In this document: in pieces, positions 21,930 through 32,979 of the stretch
Layout of the letters: each line of letters begins with the position of its first letter
How positions within the stretch are numbered: position 1 is the stretch's first letter
Origin: Cavia porcellus
Lineage: Eukaryota > Chordata > Mammalia > Rodentia > Caviidae
Reading direction: 5' to 3'
Assembly (NCBI RefSeq): GCF_034190915.1
Contig: NW_026947500.1
Coordinates: forward strand, 17,668,501-17,732,500
DNA: 64,000 bases
The notes under the pieces: model-generated
What the model was told of the DNA's origin: nothing
The model's input: only the letters and a program-made list of their open reading frames with translations
Databases searched by the model: none
Translations under genes and position numbers: made by a program

Positions 21930-22600
21930 AATTCCTTTAAGTGCTCCTTGTGGTGGAATTACCTTAATTTTCTATCAGTTTTTGAAGGCGAGTTTTGCAG
22001 GACACACAAAGTTGGAGGTTGTTATCTTTTAGGATTTGAAACACTTCACTGAAAGTCCTCCTGACCATTAGATTTTGTATTTAGATATCTGCTATAATTC
22101 TAATTGATTTACCTTTATATATGACTCATTGTCTTATTAACTTCTTTAAAGATCTTTTTTCTCTATGTGGGATGGAGTTCTCTTTTGGTGACAATTTGGG
22201 GTTCTGTATGCCTCACTGATTTGTATGTTTATTCTATCTTCTGTATGGGGAAGTTTTCTGCTATTATTTCTATGAATTTTTCTGACATTTGTGTTGCCTT
22301 CTGACTTTTCACTTATTCCAATTACTCTCAAATCAGTCTTCTTTGTATCATCCAGCAGCTACTGGATCCATTTTTCATATTCTGTTGCTACTTTTAAAGT
22401 GTTCTGAGCAGCTGGTCTTTGAAGGCATCACTCACTGTCTCCTGGTTCTGAAATTGTGTACTGACATTGGTCACTTCTGCTGCTCATACTTTCACCATAA
22501 TTTTTAGTCTCTTGGATTTCTGATTGAAACCTTTTATGGTCTCTAATTCTTTGCTAACCTGATTATTCATGTTTTGTACTGCTTTTAGTTTATATCAGGT
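21930..22600 (-). pseudogene. L1 ORF1 remnant of the host L1
   Basis: On the minus strand SEAYRTPNCHQKRTPSHI (about 22220-22280) matches the conserved ORF1p RNA-binding region. The rest is decayed. Confidence 0.65.
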
Positions 22601-22613
22601 TTTTGTTTGTTTA

Positions 22614-22762
22614 TTTTGTTTTGTTTGAGGCAGGATCTCAATCTATAGTCCAGGCTAGTATTTAACACGCTATGTAGCCCAGGCTGGCCTCAATCTCATG
22701 GCAGTTTTCCTGCCTCAGCCTTCTGAGTGCTGGGATTACAGGCAGGAGATATCACACCTGGC
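22614..22762 (-). repeat. B1 SINE
   Basis: 'tttgaggcaggatctcaatc', a duplicated 'caggct-gg' segment, then 'gtgctgggattacaggcagg' and 'cacacctggcc'. Confidence 0.88.
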
Positions 22763-23019
22763 CACAAATTGAATTCTTTACACTGAATTGGACCAAATAA
22801 AAATTCAATAGTTAGGCTCAGTGTTGACCTTAAGGGGAAGTCTGATTTGGTTCTCATCCCATTCATGTGTGTGACCAGAATCATAGAAAGAATTAAGTTT
22901 GTGAACTGAGGTTCCACTGTAATAAAGATATGGGTCTTGAAAATGGGGAGATTCAAAAGGAAAACCTTGAAACCTTAAACTGTACGATATGAAAAGGAGT
23001 GAGAAAAGATTGTATTGTG

Positions 23020-23406
23020 TGTGGGAAGCCCTGTAATTGGCTGCCATCTTATATATGCAGGCCGCACCACCCTAAACTCCCTCTAAGGGTTAAGTTTGGT
23101 AGTTAAGCAGCACCTTGCCTAGCTTGTTTGGCCTATTCAGGGATTATGCTTATGAGCCTGCGTGCAGGACATTTGAAAATTTGATTTAATTTATAACCCT
23201 CAGTCTTGCCACTGTTGTTAAGTTACCTGGTGACATCTCAGAACCCAACTCCCTCCTCCCCAGTACCCTATATATTTGTTACTTTTTCCTTGAATAAATG
23301 AGACTTGATTGGACTTCTGTCTTGTCTCCATTCTTTGTGTCTCTTGTCCCCTTTCATCCCCACTCCCCCTCTAGGGTCTCCATGGACTTACCCGTAGGCT
23401 AGGACA
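23020..23406 (+). repeat. Solo LTR, class II type
   Basis: It runs from TGTGGGAAGCCC to CTAGGACA. Perfect 6-bp target duplications (attgtg, 23014-23019 and 23407-23412) flank it. It has a TATA-like 'ccctatatatttgttac' (about 23268) and AATAAA (about 23294). No internal viral sequence follows, so it is a recombined solo LTR. It is a different family from the LTRs of the 7460 provirus. Confidence 0.85.
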
Positions 23407-23597
23407 ATTGTGGAGTAAGGAAAATGTTTATAGAATAAGGTAAAGGTAAGGAGAAAACTAATGAGAAGTAGAAGATAAAGAAATAGAAAAGACTATATTT
23501 GGCATAAAAATAATAGAGAAAAAATTAAAGGGAGAAAAATTAAAAGAGAGATGAGACAAATGAAAAAGAAGTTTAAAAAAGAGAGAGAGACATAAGA

Positions 23598-23678
23598 GCT
23601 GGGGATTTAGCTCAGTGGTGTAAGTGCATGCCTGGTAAGCATGAGATCATGAGTTCAACCCCTGGTACCCCCCCCCAA
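23598..23678 (+). repeat. ID SINE
   Basis: 'gctggggatttagctcagtg' through 'gagttcaacccctggtaccc', followed by C- and A-runs leading into a GA tract. Confidence 0.88.
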
Positions 23679-23790
23679 AAAAAAAAGAGAGAGAGAGAGA
23701 TAAGACACAAGGAAGAAAGAGAAAGAAAAATTCTGCAAACCCCCATATACTGGCAAGGAATGAGGAAAAGAAAAAAGCAAAAACAAATCA

Positions 23791-23794
<4 letters not shown>

Positions 23795-23828
<34 letters not shown>
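23795..23828. repeat. (CA)n microsatellite
   Basis: Uninterrupted CA repeat of about 17 units. Confidence 0.92.
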
Positions 23829-23831
<3 letters not shown>

Positions 23832-23849
23832 GCAGACACAAAACAAAGC

Positions 23850-24812
23850 ACAAATAAAAAAGAAATTTCTCTGTGATTTCGAACGTGTGGTTTTCTTCCA
23901 GGACCTACAGTTTTGGGACACTGTCTAAGACATGTGTCCCTGTCCACACTTAGAGATAGGGAAGGCAGTCGGCCCCCAGATCTATGCTGGATGCAGGGCC
24001 CAGCAGGCAGTAGGATCAGGGAAGGGCACCAATGGATGCCACAGCCTTCAAACCCAGAACAACTCAGGCTGAGTCTGGCCTCCAGCTGTGTGGGTGGGGC
24101 CTGTGTCCTTTAGCTCAAACTTCTCAGAGAGTTACCTTCAAGGCTGACCATGGTGCCCTGAGCAAGGCTGTCTCCCGTGACTGTCACCATGGGGCTGTAA
24201 CACCAAACTCCTGCCCTCCGACGCCTGCCCTAAGTCCCAGGTTCAATGAACCCTTTGCCAGAGTGACGTCAGGCCAAGCCTTCCTCCAGGAGCACGGCAG
24301 ATGCTTGGACTGGAGTCACTCTCCAGCTGCTGCCTATTGAAGCATTCACGTGGAAGCAGAATCCTGCACTCTCTCTGCAGCTCAGCACACCCACCAGGCC
24401 ATGCCAGCCCTGCGTTTCCCCCTGCAGTCCTCTGGGATCCCTAGCGTTTACCTAGTCTCTGTGCACTTGTCCCCCACCCCTTTCCTGTGAACCGTGAACC
24501 CTGAGCCAGGGAGACACTCAGACTGTCCCTTCCTTCTCTGTATTGGGTTCCATATCTTCAATTTCTCTGTAGGTTTTAATTTTCCTGTTAGATCCTTCTG
24601 GGTTCCCAAGGGTCTACTTCTTTCCTCCTCCTCCTCCTCCTCCTCCTCCTCCTCCTCCTCTTCCTCCTCCTCCTCCTCCTCACCTCCTCCTCCTCCTCCT
24701 CTTTCCTTTTCTTCTCCAAGTTGTTATTTTCCAAAGTCTGGACTCTGAAACTTGGAGAGATTGAGTTGTTGTTGCTTCTAATCTGCCATTTTCTCAGAAG
24801 TCCTGCACCCCA
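23850..24812 (-). promoter_or_regulatory. Probable 5' UTR of the old L1
   Basis: GC-richer sequence than the ORF regions. The minus strand begins near 24812 with GGGGTGCAGGACTTCTGAGA and a YY1-like AAAATGGCAG. A TCC microsatellite has expanded within it at 24625. Confidence 0.5.
24625..24704. repeat. (TCC)n microsatellite
   Basis: CTC/TCC triplets with two small interruptions; the flanking poly-Ser and poly-Arg open frames are artefacts. Confidence 0.92.
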
Positions 24813-24990
24813 CATGTTTTAAGGGCAGGGAATGAGGGGCTGAACATGATCAAAACACATGGTACCCTTTGAAGCCCTCTACCCTCCAAAAAGTGTGACA
24901 CTAGGGGAGGTTTAGAAAGGAGTTTAATGGGAAAAGAATGATTAAAGTATGTTCGTTATGTGAAGCTTCTGATTTAGAAAGTGAAAACAA

Positions 24991-25144
24991 GCCAGGCACT
25001 GTGGCCATGCCTGCAATCCCAGCACTCAGGAGGCAGAGCCAGGAGGATCAACATAAGTTCAAGGCCAGCCTGGGCTACACAGTGAGTTCAAGGCCAGCCT
25101 GCACTACATAGTGAGATCCTGCCTAAAAAACAAAAAAAAAAAAA
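24991..25144 (+). repeat. B1 SINE, full length
   Basis: 'gccaggcactgtggccatgc' to an A-rich tail. The internal duplication 'gttcaaggccagcctg...' repeats exactly 29 bp apart, the type found in mouse-related rodents. Confidence 0.93.
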
Positions 25145-25872
25145 CAAAAAACATGCAAACAAAAAATAAACACAAACCCCCAAAGCTGTAAATTTTGTTA
25201 CTAAGGCTTCTCATCACTTCCAAACCTTAGAGATTCTCACTGTAGCACTAAGGCTTGAGTACAGTTGGTCCCTTCTGAAGTGCACTGAAGCCCCACATGA
25301 GATCCTAAGAGGTGGGAGCTTTAAAAAGCAACCTGGCTCTGCCTCATGAATGGGTAAAGTGATGAGTGAGTTCACAGGCTGTCCCCAGGGTGGTTCTGAT
25401 CTGCCATCAGAGCCTGCGCACTGCCCTTCCGAGCTGCTCGCCCTCATGTAAGTGCCTGGTACTGCCTCAGGACCTCACCAGCCATCATCAGATATGGCCC
25501 ACTGACTGTGGGCCGTGAGCTGAGACAACACCGTTTTCTTTTCATCTTACCCAGTCTGTGGTGTGGTGTGACTGCTACAGAAAAACTAGTATCAAACCGC
25601 ACGGAAGACTGCACCGAGGAGTCTAGAAGGCGACTTGGGAATCTCGGTTCCAAGTCATCAGCACTGAGGCAGTTTTGGTTCAGTTTAAATACAGTTTGCA
25701 AGTAGGAAGTACAGGGCCTTACATGACTGATTCCATGGATTGAATTAAGTCATACGCTGTCAGGTAAACTGACTTGAGATACACTGGCTTAAAAGGAATT
25801 GTTAATCATAACAGGAACATCCCGGAGACAAGCGGAGGGGGTTAACGTGGAGCTGAGTTAAAAAGTATCCTT

Positions 25873-26020
25873 AGCTGGGAGTGGTGGCTCACGTCTGTAA
25901 TCCCAGCACTGGGGAGGCTGAGGTGGGAGGATCACTGGGAGTTCCAGAGCAGCCTGGACTACAAAGTGAGCTCAAGGCCAGCCTGAACTGCTCCTCAAAA
26001 AAGACAAAAAAAAAAAAAAA
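25873..26020 (+). repeat. B1 SINE, full length
   Basis: 'agctgggagtggtggctcac' to an A-tail; 13-bp target duplication aaaaagtatcctt at 25860-25872 and 26021-26033. Confidence 0.94.
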
Positions 26021-26039
26021 AAAAAGTATCCTTGACTGG

Positions 26040-26848
26040 GTTACTTCACCCCCACCAAAGTCCTTGAAGCCACTTAGAAGCAATATATTTTCCTAACTGA
26101 GCGAAACACAAGCTGGGAATCGTCATGTTGGCCCAGTGCATTACAAGAAGAAAAGCAGCTGGCCCAGACAGCCAGTGAGCACAGGCAGAGGCTACTGTTC
26201 AGTTTTAACTTGCTGTAGCATGTCTATGAGTTTGTCATTCTACAACTGTGTCTGTACAAATCATTTAGGGGTGCCCCAGCGTCCTCGGCAACAGGAACTG
26301 GACTTGGTCTGTGTTAGCGCTCTGCAGCAGCTGTGACGCAGCGCTGCAGACCTGGCTGGAAAGAGCAGAAGTTTATCCCCCACTCCTCGGAGGCTATGTA
26401 GGGAAAGAAGACCCTAGGTAGAGTCGGAATAGGGACATGGTCTTGTAAAAAGAGGGAGAAGAGCACCCTCTGTAATAAGCCTAAATCGTGACCAGCTGGC
26501 AGTGTTGTGGTTTTGCCTCTAACGCGGGAAATCTGTGCCATCACCTCTGCTTCTGACAGGCAGCGCTGTGTACCCTGGTATTCTCGTGCAGGTTGCCACA
26601 CTTACCCAGGTTTCTGCATTAGACCACAAAATCCAAACCCCTAGCAACAAGCCCACCACTGAGTCAGGTATATCTGCCCACAGAGGGAAAGGTCCCCCGA
26701 CCCCGACCCCATGAAACATTGCTTCCGTGTATTCAGCGGTCACCACCTCTGGGGCTCCCATGCCTTGGAGTGGCTTTGTGCCACTTTCTTTGCAAATGAG
26801 TTTACTGTCACTTGGCATCATGTTCTGACTCCTTGTCCTCTTTCTGGT

Positions 26849-26912
<64 letters not shown>

Positions 26913-28770
26913 CCCAGGAAAGTTCAAGGACAGTGGGACACCAGCACCATGGGACGTTATATGTGGAAGGCCAAAAGCAAGGTGTGGGCAGGGTTGGAGC
27001 CTCTGCGGGGGGACCTTCCTGGTCTGTCAGCTTCTGGTGGCCCGCAGGTTTTCCCAGTGGCCGTGCCCTTCCTACCTGCTGTAAATGACGCTGGTGTAAA
27101 CACCTGGCATGTCAATGACTTTCCTTCTTTTGAATTATTTCCCTGGAACAGATTTCCAGACCTGGGAGGGATTCCTGGCCAGAAGGAGCTGTACTTTTTT
27201 TTAAAAGTTAATTTTACTTTGAGATTTTAAAAACCAGCCAAATTAAACACAGTGTGAGTTCAGCAACATCATTTCGAATTTAACATTTTATCTTCTGGTC
27301 TGTGTGGCTGAGATAAGGCTTTGAAAGGTCTAAAACGTCACACTTTCCCACTTTCTCTTCGTGCAGATAGAGGAGTCCAAGAAGGCCAGGCTGGCCGTAT
27401 CTGAGTCAAAACCAACATTACTCACCCTTGTCTTGTTAGGACTTCCCTGGAGAGGGAACTAAAAACACGTTTTCTTCCCATCTCATATTTATTGATATCC
27501 AAATCAGACTGACAGGAGACCGACAGGACTGGGCAAGCAGAGGCTGTTAACGTGTGCATGAGATGAAGTGAGCGGTGGATAGACCTTGGGCTCTCCTGCC
27601 CTGTGCTTCGAATTTTGAATTTTGATCTGTTCCCTGGCCAGCAAAATGCCACACCGTGCTCCTGCAGTCTGGGCAGGGGCTAGGAGCTGAGCTCCCGGTC
27701 AGTTCCCCATCCCCAGGGGACCCTGGCCTGAGGCCACCACTGAAGTGAGCAGTGAGCAGAGGCGTCTACTTTCCATCCTGTAATAAGGGACAGCGCTTGT
27801 GAAGAAAGCAGATTCAAGTCTTCGAGACCACTGCTACAGTGTTAGTATTTCTCCATGGCCTTCAGAGCCCACGTCCACAACCTCAGGTTGGATGGTAATG
27901 AAATTGGGCTCTGAGCCAAGACAAACTTAGAAACCACTGGAGCAATAACGGGCTGATGATTGTATAGGCACATTAATCAAGACTGCACTTTTCCCTAAGT
28001 GCAAAGACCCCATAGGATCAATTAACTAATATTTATTGATGATTTGAATGCAAGGCCAAGTGATCCCTGCCTTAATGGAAGTAAGGATGTTGCTGAGCTG
28101 GCGAGGTCAGAGCCCCTGAGCGCGGAGGAGCCTGGGAAGTGTTTAATTCAGGGTAAATATGTGCCGGGACATTTGGAAAGGCCAGCGGTCAAGGGAGGCT
28201 GGGGTTGGAAGAGGGGGGAACAGTCTGAGCTGGAGAGTTATGATGTGTCAGAGAGGAACTAAAAAATGACCGCAGGTCTGTCTTCTAGGCTAGGAATTCC
28301 TGAGTCTTTGAAATGCTGGTCCTGAGAGATGACTTGAGAAAAGGAAGGGAAGAAGGGGGAAAGAAATATCAGTTTCAATGGGTAAAATGCCGATTCACAA
28401 AGAATTCCCATTAATAAGACTAAAGGTTGATTCCGTCCCTGGCAACCAAAGACTCCATAAAAACAAGTTAAAATTTAAAATGGAAATAATTTAGTGATTA
28501 CAATTTGAATATCTCCTCTACAGAGAATTGAAACAGTATGGTACCCGAGATATGGATGAGTTCCATTCCGGGAAGGCAGGTTCCGTCAGAAGCCCACAGA
28601 GTGAGTCTTACACAGTACACCTATAATGTTTGCAACTGGAATATTCCTAAGGCAGGGATGTACTGTCCAGCCTGTACATAAGGATGAAATGGCCACAGGG
28701 TTTTTGGAGGGTTGTGGCTCAGAGCTGTCAACAGAGACCTGGGGAGGAGCATCAGGTAAAAGCTGAGTTT
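26040..28770. other. Unassigned intergenic sequence
   Basis: No supported exon, RNA gene or recognised transposon. It contains the GA microsatellite at 26853-26910. Open frames around it are arginine/glutamate artefacts. Confidence 0.55.
26853..26910. repeat. (GA)n microsatellite
   Basis: About 29 uninterrupted GA units. Confidence 0.95.
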
Positions 28771-28774
28771 CCCT

Positions 28775-29072
28775 CACCCAAAATGCTTGGATCAGTTTAG
28801 AAATCTTAGGATTTGGGAATATATGTGGAGACCTAATGAGATCCTTGAGAAGAAGACCCAAGTTTAGCCGTAACATTCATCTATGTTTCGTCTCCATCTC
28901 CTAAGTACAGCCAAGAGGTAGTTTCATACTTTGGTTTTTTAAATAATTTTGTGCATGAAACAAAATTTGTGTACACTGAACAACCAAACTTGTGGTATCA
29001 CATCAACCTTTCAAAACGATTTAAATTTTGGAGCATTTTGGATTTAAGATTTTCAGATTAGAGATATTCAAC
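28775..29072 (-). mobile_element. Tigger-like (TcMar) DNA transposon fossil
   Basis: It ends 'gagcattttggatttaagat', 'tttcagattagagatattca', the complement of the start of the copy at 36693. The interior 'aataattttgtgcatgaaac' parallels that copy as well. Non-coding, ancient. Confidence 0.55.
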
Positions 29073-29429
29073 TCATATGGAAGAGGGGCAGGAAGGGCAT
29101 CCGCTGGTGCCTTATGGGCAGCCACCCCTCTACTTAGTGGGATAAAGATGCTGAGTCCAGGGTCTTCTCTCCAAGCAGGGGATTCTAAGGTGCCTGGTTT
29201 TTTTTTTTTTTTTTTTTTCTTCAGAGCTCTGTATGCACACAAGAATAAATCATATAATAAAGTGTATTATACTGAGCCTTGTACTCACATACAGTGGCTG
29301 GTGGCTGGGGATTTAGAATACTGGATAGAGAAAAGGAGAAAGGTTCTTTGTTTTATTGGTCAGTCCAGGTGAAGCTTCCTCGTGGCATGTGGACGTCGTG
29401 TTTGTGCATAGGCCCAGGAATCCCTGCTG

Positions 29430-29780
29430 TGTGTTCTGTGCTGCTAAACTGGTCCTGGCTCACTATCTGCACCTCCTCTGTGTTGTGGTTTTTCTGTAAA
29501 ATGTCTCCCTAGAGTTCCATGTGTTTAGAGGTGGGGCCTTGGGAAGCTGATTGGATCATGCAGGTGTGACCTTGGGGTGTATATCTGATCCTTGCTCTTG
29601 TCCTCTTTTTTTTTTTTTTTTAATTGGTACTGGGGATCGAACTCATGACCACATGCTTGCAAGGCTGGCGCTTATGTGGCTTAGCTAAATCCCCAGACCC
29701 CAGCAGCTTAGCTCTTGTGCCCCTCAGCCACATTTCTGCCATGAAGCCAGCCAACAGTCACGGACTGAATCTCTCAAAAC
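29430..29780 (+). repeat. Ancient interspersed repeat of unresolved family, with ID inserted
   Basis: The pattern 'ctccctagagttccatgtgt', 'ttagaggtggggccttggg', 'attggatcatg' recurs at 30455-30600 and, antisense, at 59905-60080. It has MaLR- or hAT-like character. An ID at 29606 splits it. Confidence 0.35.
29606..29702 (-). repeat. ID SINE
   Basis: A T-run, 'aattggtactggggatcgaa', 'gctaaatccccagacccc'; imperfect flanking repeat around gctcttgt. Confidence 0.88.
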
Positions 29781-29929
29781 ATAAGCCAAATGAAAACTCT
29801 CCTCCTCCACACTGTGGGCATGGGACATTGGGTCCTGGTGGCAGGAAGCTGTGTGACACAAGTAGCAGAGAAACCTTTGTCTCTGAGAAAGTGAAGCTTA
29901 TGGGATGGCAAAACAAAGCAAAACAGAAC

Positions 29930-30180
29930 AAAACAACAGGCAAAAGGTGGATTGTGCTTAATGTAAATAATTACCTCATTAGTATTTGTGTCCCAAACAC
30001 TACACTATTTTCATAGTGTTTGTTTAGAACAAACAGACTTTTTCTATTTTAAAGGGAGTAAAGCAGAAGTGTAAAATGAAACAGAACAGTGATAGGACAG
30101 TAGGAATCCACTGTCGTTACCATAATGCATATTGTTGTCCTCTAAATAGCTGCCCAGACCACTGGCCCCGCGCTTGCACA
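29930..30180 (-). repeat. Diverged tail unit of the ORF1-only element family
   Basis: On the plus strand 'tcgttaccataatgcatatt', 'gttgtcctctaaatagctgc' matches the unit core of the tails at 16685 and 56756. About one clear unit. Confidence 0.45.
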
Positions 30181-30454
30181 GCCAATCAAACAGCACAAAT
30201 GTCGGGTTGCTCCCTACTTCAGTTATTGTCCTCTCAGCTTGTGTTGTGTCCAGCTGCTTAGTGGGGGCGGAGGCGGCTTTCTTGCTGGTTCTCCCCTGTC
30301 AGCAGGGCCTCCGCCAGCACTTGAGGGGAGAACATACAGACTTGTACCTGAAGTTATTACTAAGATTTGTGAATGTGTGGCTTGGAGTGGAGCTCAGTGT
30401 GACCCTTGGTTTGATCCCCAGGACTCTAAAACAATTCTCCTGAATGCATATGTG

Positions 30455-30600
30455 CTGTAGTCTGAATGTGTCCCCCAAAAGTCCGTGTGTTGGAAACAAG
30501 CCCTAAAAGTAGAACATGTGCTAATGGTGTTTGGGTGTGAGGACGTTGGGGGGTAATTAGAATTAGGGAGCCCCTGAGGGTGGGCTCCCATGATGGCATT
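30455..30600 (+). repeat. Ancient interspersed repeat of unresolved family
   Basis: 'agtctgaatgtgtcccccaa', 'gtgttggaaacaagccct', 'gggtgggctcccatgatgg'; related to 29430 and 59905. Confidence 0.35.
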
Positions 30601-30614
30601 ATTGGGGGGGTTGC

Positions 30615-32290
30615 CTTGATTTTTAATTGGATCATATGTTTATTAGAACAAGAGCTTAGATTTGTTAAACATCTGGATTACGGTGATTAAGAGGACTTTT
30701 GTACAACTTGTAGGCACTATACACACTGTTTACAATAGCGTTGGTATTTGGGTTGGGAAAAAGGTACAGATCTGACATATTTAATGTCTTGATCCATTTG
30801 TGACATTCAAAATAACTCCACTGTTTTAGAAACACTAATCCAAATGAAAGCAATGTACAACGTTAATACCCACACAATGTATTTAAAAGTAAATATAGAC
30901 ACACAGTCAGAAGCCTCCAGGTCACCAGGTGGATGGGGGAGGAGCTGTTTTCATGGCAGTGCGGGGCTCTGGCTAGACGTGAATGGAAATTTGAACTCCA
31001 TGTTAAACACAAAAAGATTCAAACGATGTCCGCTTTCTGATGCTTGTGTCACAGCGCCACAGCACTTCCAGGGAGAGAGCGTGTTCCTGGCAAGAGGAGG
31101 AGCCACCAGGTGTCCCCAAACCTGGGACACAGGATGTGGTCACCCACATGGAGCAGGAGCAGCCACAGCCACCGTCACCAAACACCACTGCGTTCAGCCC
31201 GGCATGGGTCTCATCATCAATACACGAATGGTCCCACGCACAAAGCCGCTGATAAAGACTGTGCTGAGGCGAGGCAAGGAACAGCTCGGCCCATGCTGCA
31301 GCTCAGACGCTGGCCATGCGGACTGGGTTCTGGCTGGTGAAGCTGTGGTGGGAACGTGAAGCCCGTCCTTTGGGACCCCTTGGTGAAAGCATGAGCTACG
31401 AGCTGTGTCCAGTCTGCTCTCTCTACAGGATTCTACAATGAAGCACTTATTTACAAAATCCTGAAATTCCAGATTGGTCACTCCGCTGGGCAGTTTTGGA
31501 GGTGACTCATTAACTTTGTAACCCAGCAGCTCAAAAACTGACGTGAGAGGCCAGTTGTCCACCCCATAGGAACTGAGAGGTCTCCCCAGGTTCCTGGACC
31601 TGGGAGGGGTCTCTGCCGCAGTTCCCTCCATCTGCCACTCACACATCAGCTCCAGCTCCTTGGTGTCCAGATGAGAGTGGGGTGCTTACTGACTGCCATC
31701 TCCACTAGAGACAGCCCCGTGCTCCAGATGCCTGGCTGCACCCAGTGATAGGAGCTGTGGAGTCGTTCTGGCAACATGTAGGACCTGGCGCCCACAAAGG
31801 AGTAGGCCATGGAGTGGATGAGCTGCACGCTGACCCTGAGGTCACACAGCCTGAGCGCTCCCCAGGAGCTGACCAGGGTGCTGGAGGACTTGACTTCTCC
31901 GCGTATCTTGTGCCTTTCCCTCGGACATGTCAGGCCCTGTATTATAGCAATGCTAACGTCTCCTAAAATGTATTCAGGAATTCATCCAGAGATCCTCAAG
32001 ACTTAATCCAGAGAACCCCTATCAGTGTGCTCCATGCTGGTACTGACCTCCCCGTCACTGCAGGGACCCCCGTGGAGGTTCATAACGGGCAGCGAGTTGC
32101 ATGCATGCAGCACCTTCAGCTAGACGGTGATCTGGTTGCAGTGGCTGCTCGATCTCCAGGTAGATGGCCATTTGGGCCATGACCAGGCAGACAGCTGTGG
32201 GAAGCCTTGGTGCTTGGGGTGGGGGGACATTGAAGATGCGTGAGGAACTGCCTGGAATTCTCTTCCCACACATGGGAAAGGAAAGAGGAA
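30615..32290 (-). pseudogene. MAP2K1: Processed pseudogene of MAP2K1 (MEK1)
   Basis: Minus-strand fragments follow MEK1 collinearly without introns. They run from the region after the glycine loop (CLVMAQMAIYLEIEQP, about 32170), through VLHACNSLP and SMEHTDRGSLD, to [10 protein letters not shown]. Next come the activation loop and APE region ([19 protein letters not shown], 31780-31825) and GLSLVEMAV. The insert specific to MEK1 rather than MEK2 follows ([19 protein letters not shown], about 31570-31620), then KLPSGV and [11 protein letters not shown] long 3' UTR ends with AATAAA near 30640. MEK1 phosphorylates ERK1/2; this copy has stops and frameshifts, lacks the N-terminus and cannot make a kinase. 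Intronless structure plus UTR indicates an L1-mediated retrocopy. No long A-tail or target duplication remains visible. Confidence 0.9.
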
Positions 32291-32361
32291 GTTGTAATCA
32301 AGGCTGAAGGGGAGGGAGGAGGAAGTGGTGGTCAGGGTGAGTGTCATTTTTGTTTTGGCCA

Positions 32362-32970
32362 TGTTAGACCATCACCATAATGTCCAGTAATTTATAGTAG
32401 GGAAGAAACCTTTCAGCTGGCAAGGAACTGGCAACTCAGGAGGATGGTAGAGTGTAACCAAAGATACTATAGGCAGCTGAGTTAGGTAGGAAAATTATAG
32501 GCGGCCAGGTTAGGGCAGGGCCCTCACAGGAGCTGATGGAAGCCATGAAAACTCGTTAGAACTGTGGCTGGAGGTGCATCTGTGGGAGGTCAGGCCTCAA
32601 GAGAAGAGCAAAATGACCAGGCCTAAGGTAAGTGGTCTAATAAAGTCTGGATGGACATCAGATGCTTTGGTGGGTGACCAAGACTCCCAGACTCCTCCCT
32701 GCCTGAGAAGCTCTTTGCTCCTTCCATGTATGCTTGCTGTGTGACTTGGTTCCCCACCGTGTCAGTCACCTAAGTGACTGTACTTATAATCTTATTGGTT
32801 GGTCATAGCTGTAACCCACCTTGTACCCACGTGGTTGTGCTCTATAAAACTTCCCATGAGAAGTGAGGTCCCCTTCTGTCTTTCTTAGACGAAAGCTACC
32901 TTTCCTTCAATAAATACTTCCTGCTCTTAGCCTCCTTTGTTTGGAATTCATTCTTTGATTTTGAGGAACA
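32362..32970 (+). repeat. Possible solo LTR
   Basis: A 600-bp block starts TGTTAGACC and ends GGAACA. It has a TATA-like 'gctctataaaacttcc' (about 32841), an AATAAA (about 32910) and a short downstream part. The layout suits a class I LTR, but I found no target duplication and no second copy. Confidence 0.4.
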
Positions 32971-32979
32971 CAAACTCAG

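Larger units (their letters stand above)
15640..24812 (-). mobile_element. Long old L1 (antisense), interrupted by later insertions
   Basis: Reading from the right, a 5' end near 24812 carries 'tctaatctgccattttctca' (minus strand: TGAGAAAATGGCAGATTAGA, a typical L1 YY1-type start). A 5' region follows, then ORF1 RNA-binding-domain remnants (about 21950-22350), the ORF2 endonuclease (21489-21716) and RT and C-terminal remnants (15753-16667). It is interrupted by an ORF1-only element (16685-20086), a B1 (22614), a solo LTR (23020-23406) and an ID (23598). Many stops show it is long dead. Confidence 0.75.

Noticed and set aside
26711..27230. Three overlapping Arg/Glu-rich frames
   Set aside because: Generated by the GA microsatellite.
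30844..31359. 171-codon plus-strand frame
   Set aside because: Antisense to the MAP2K1 retrocopy and its 3' UTR.
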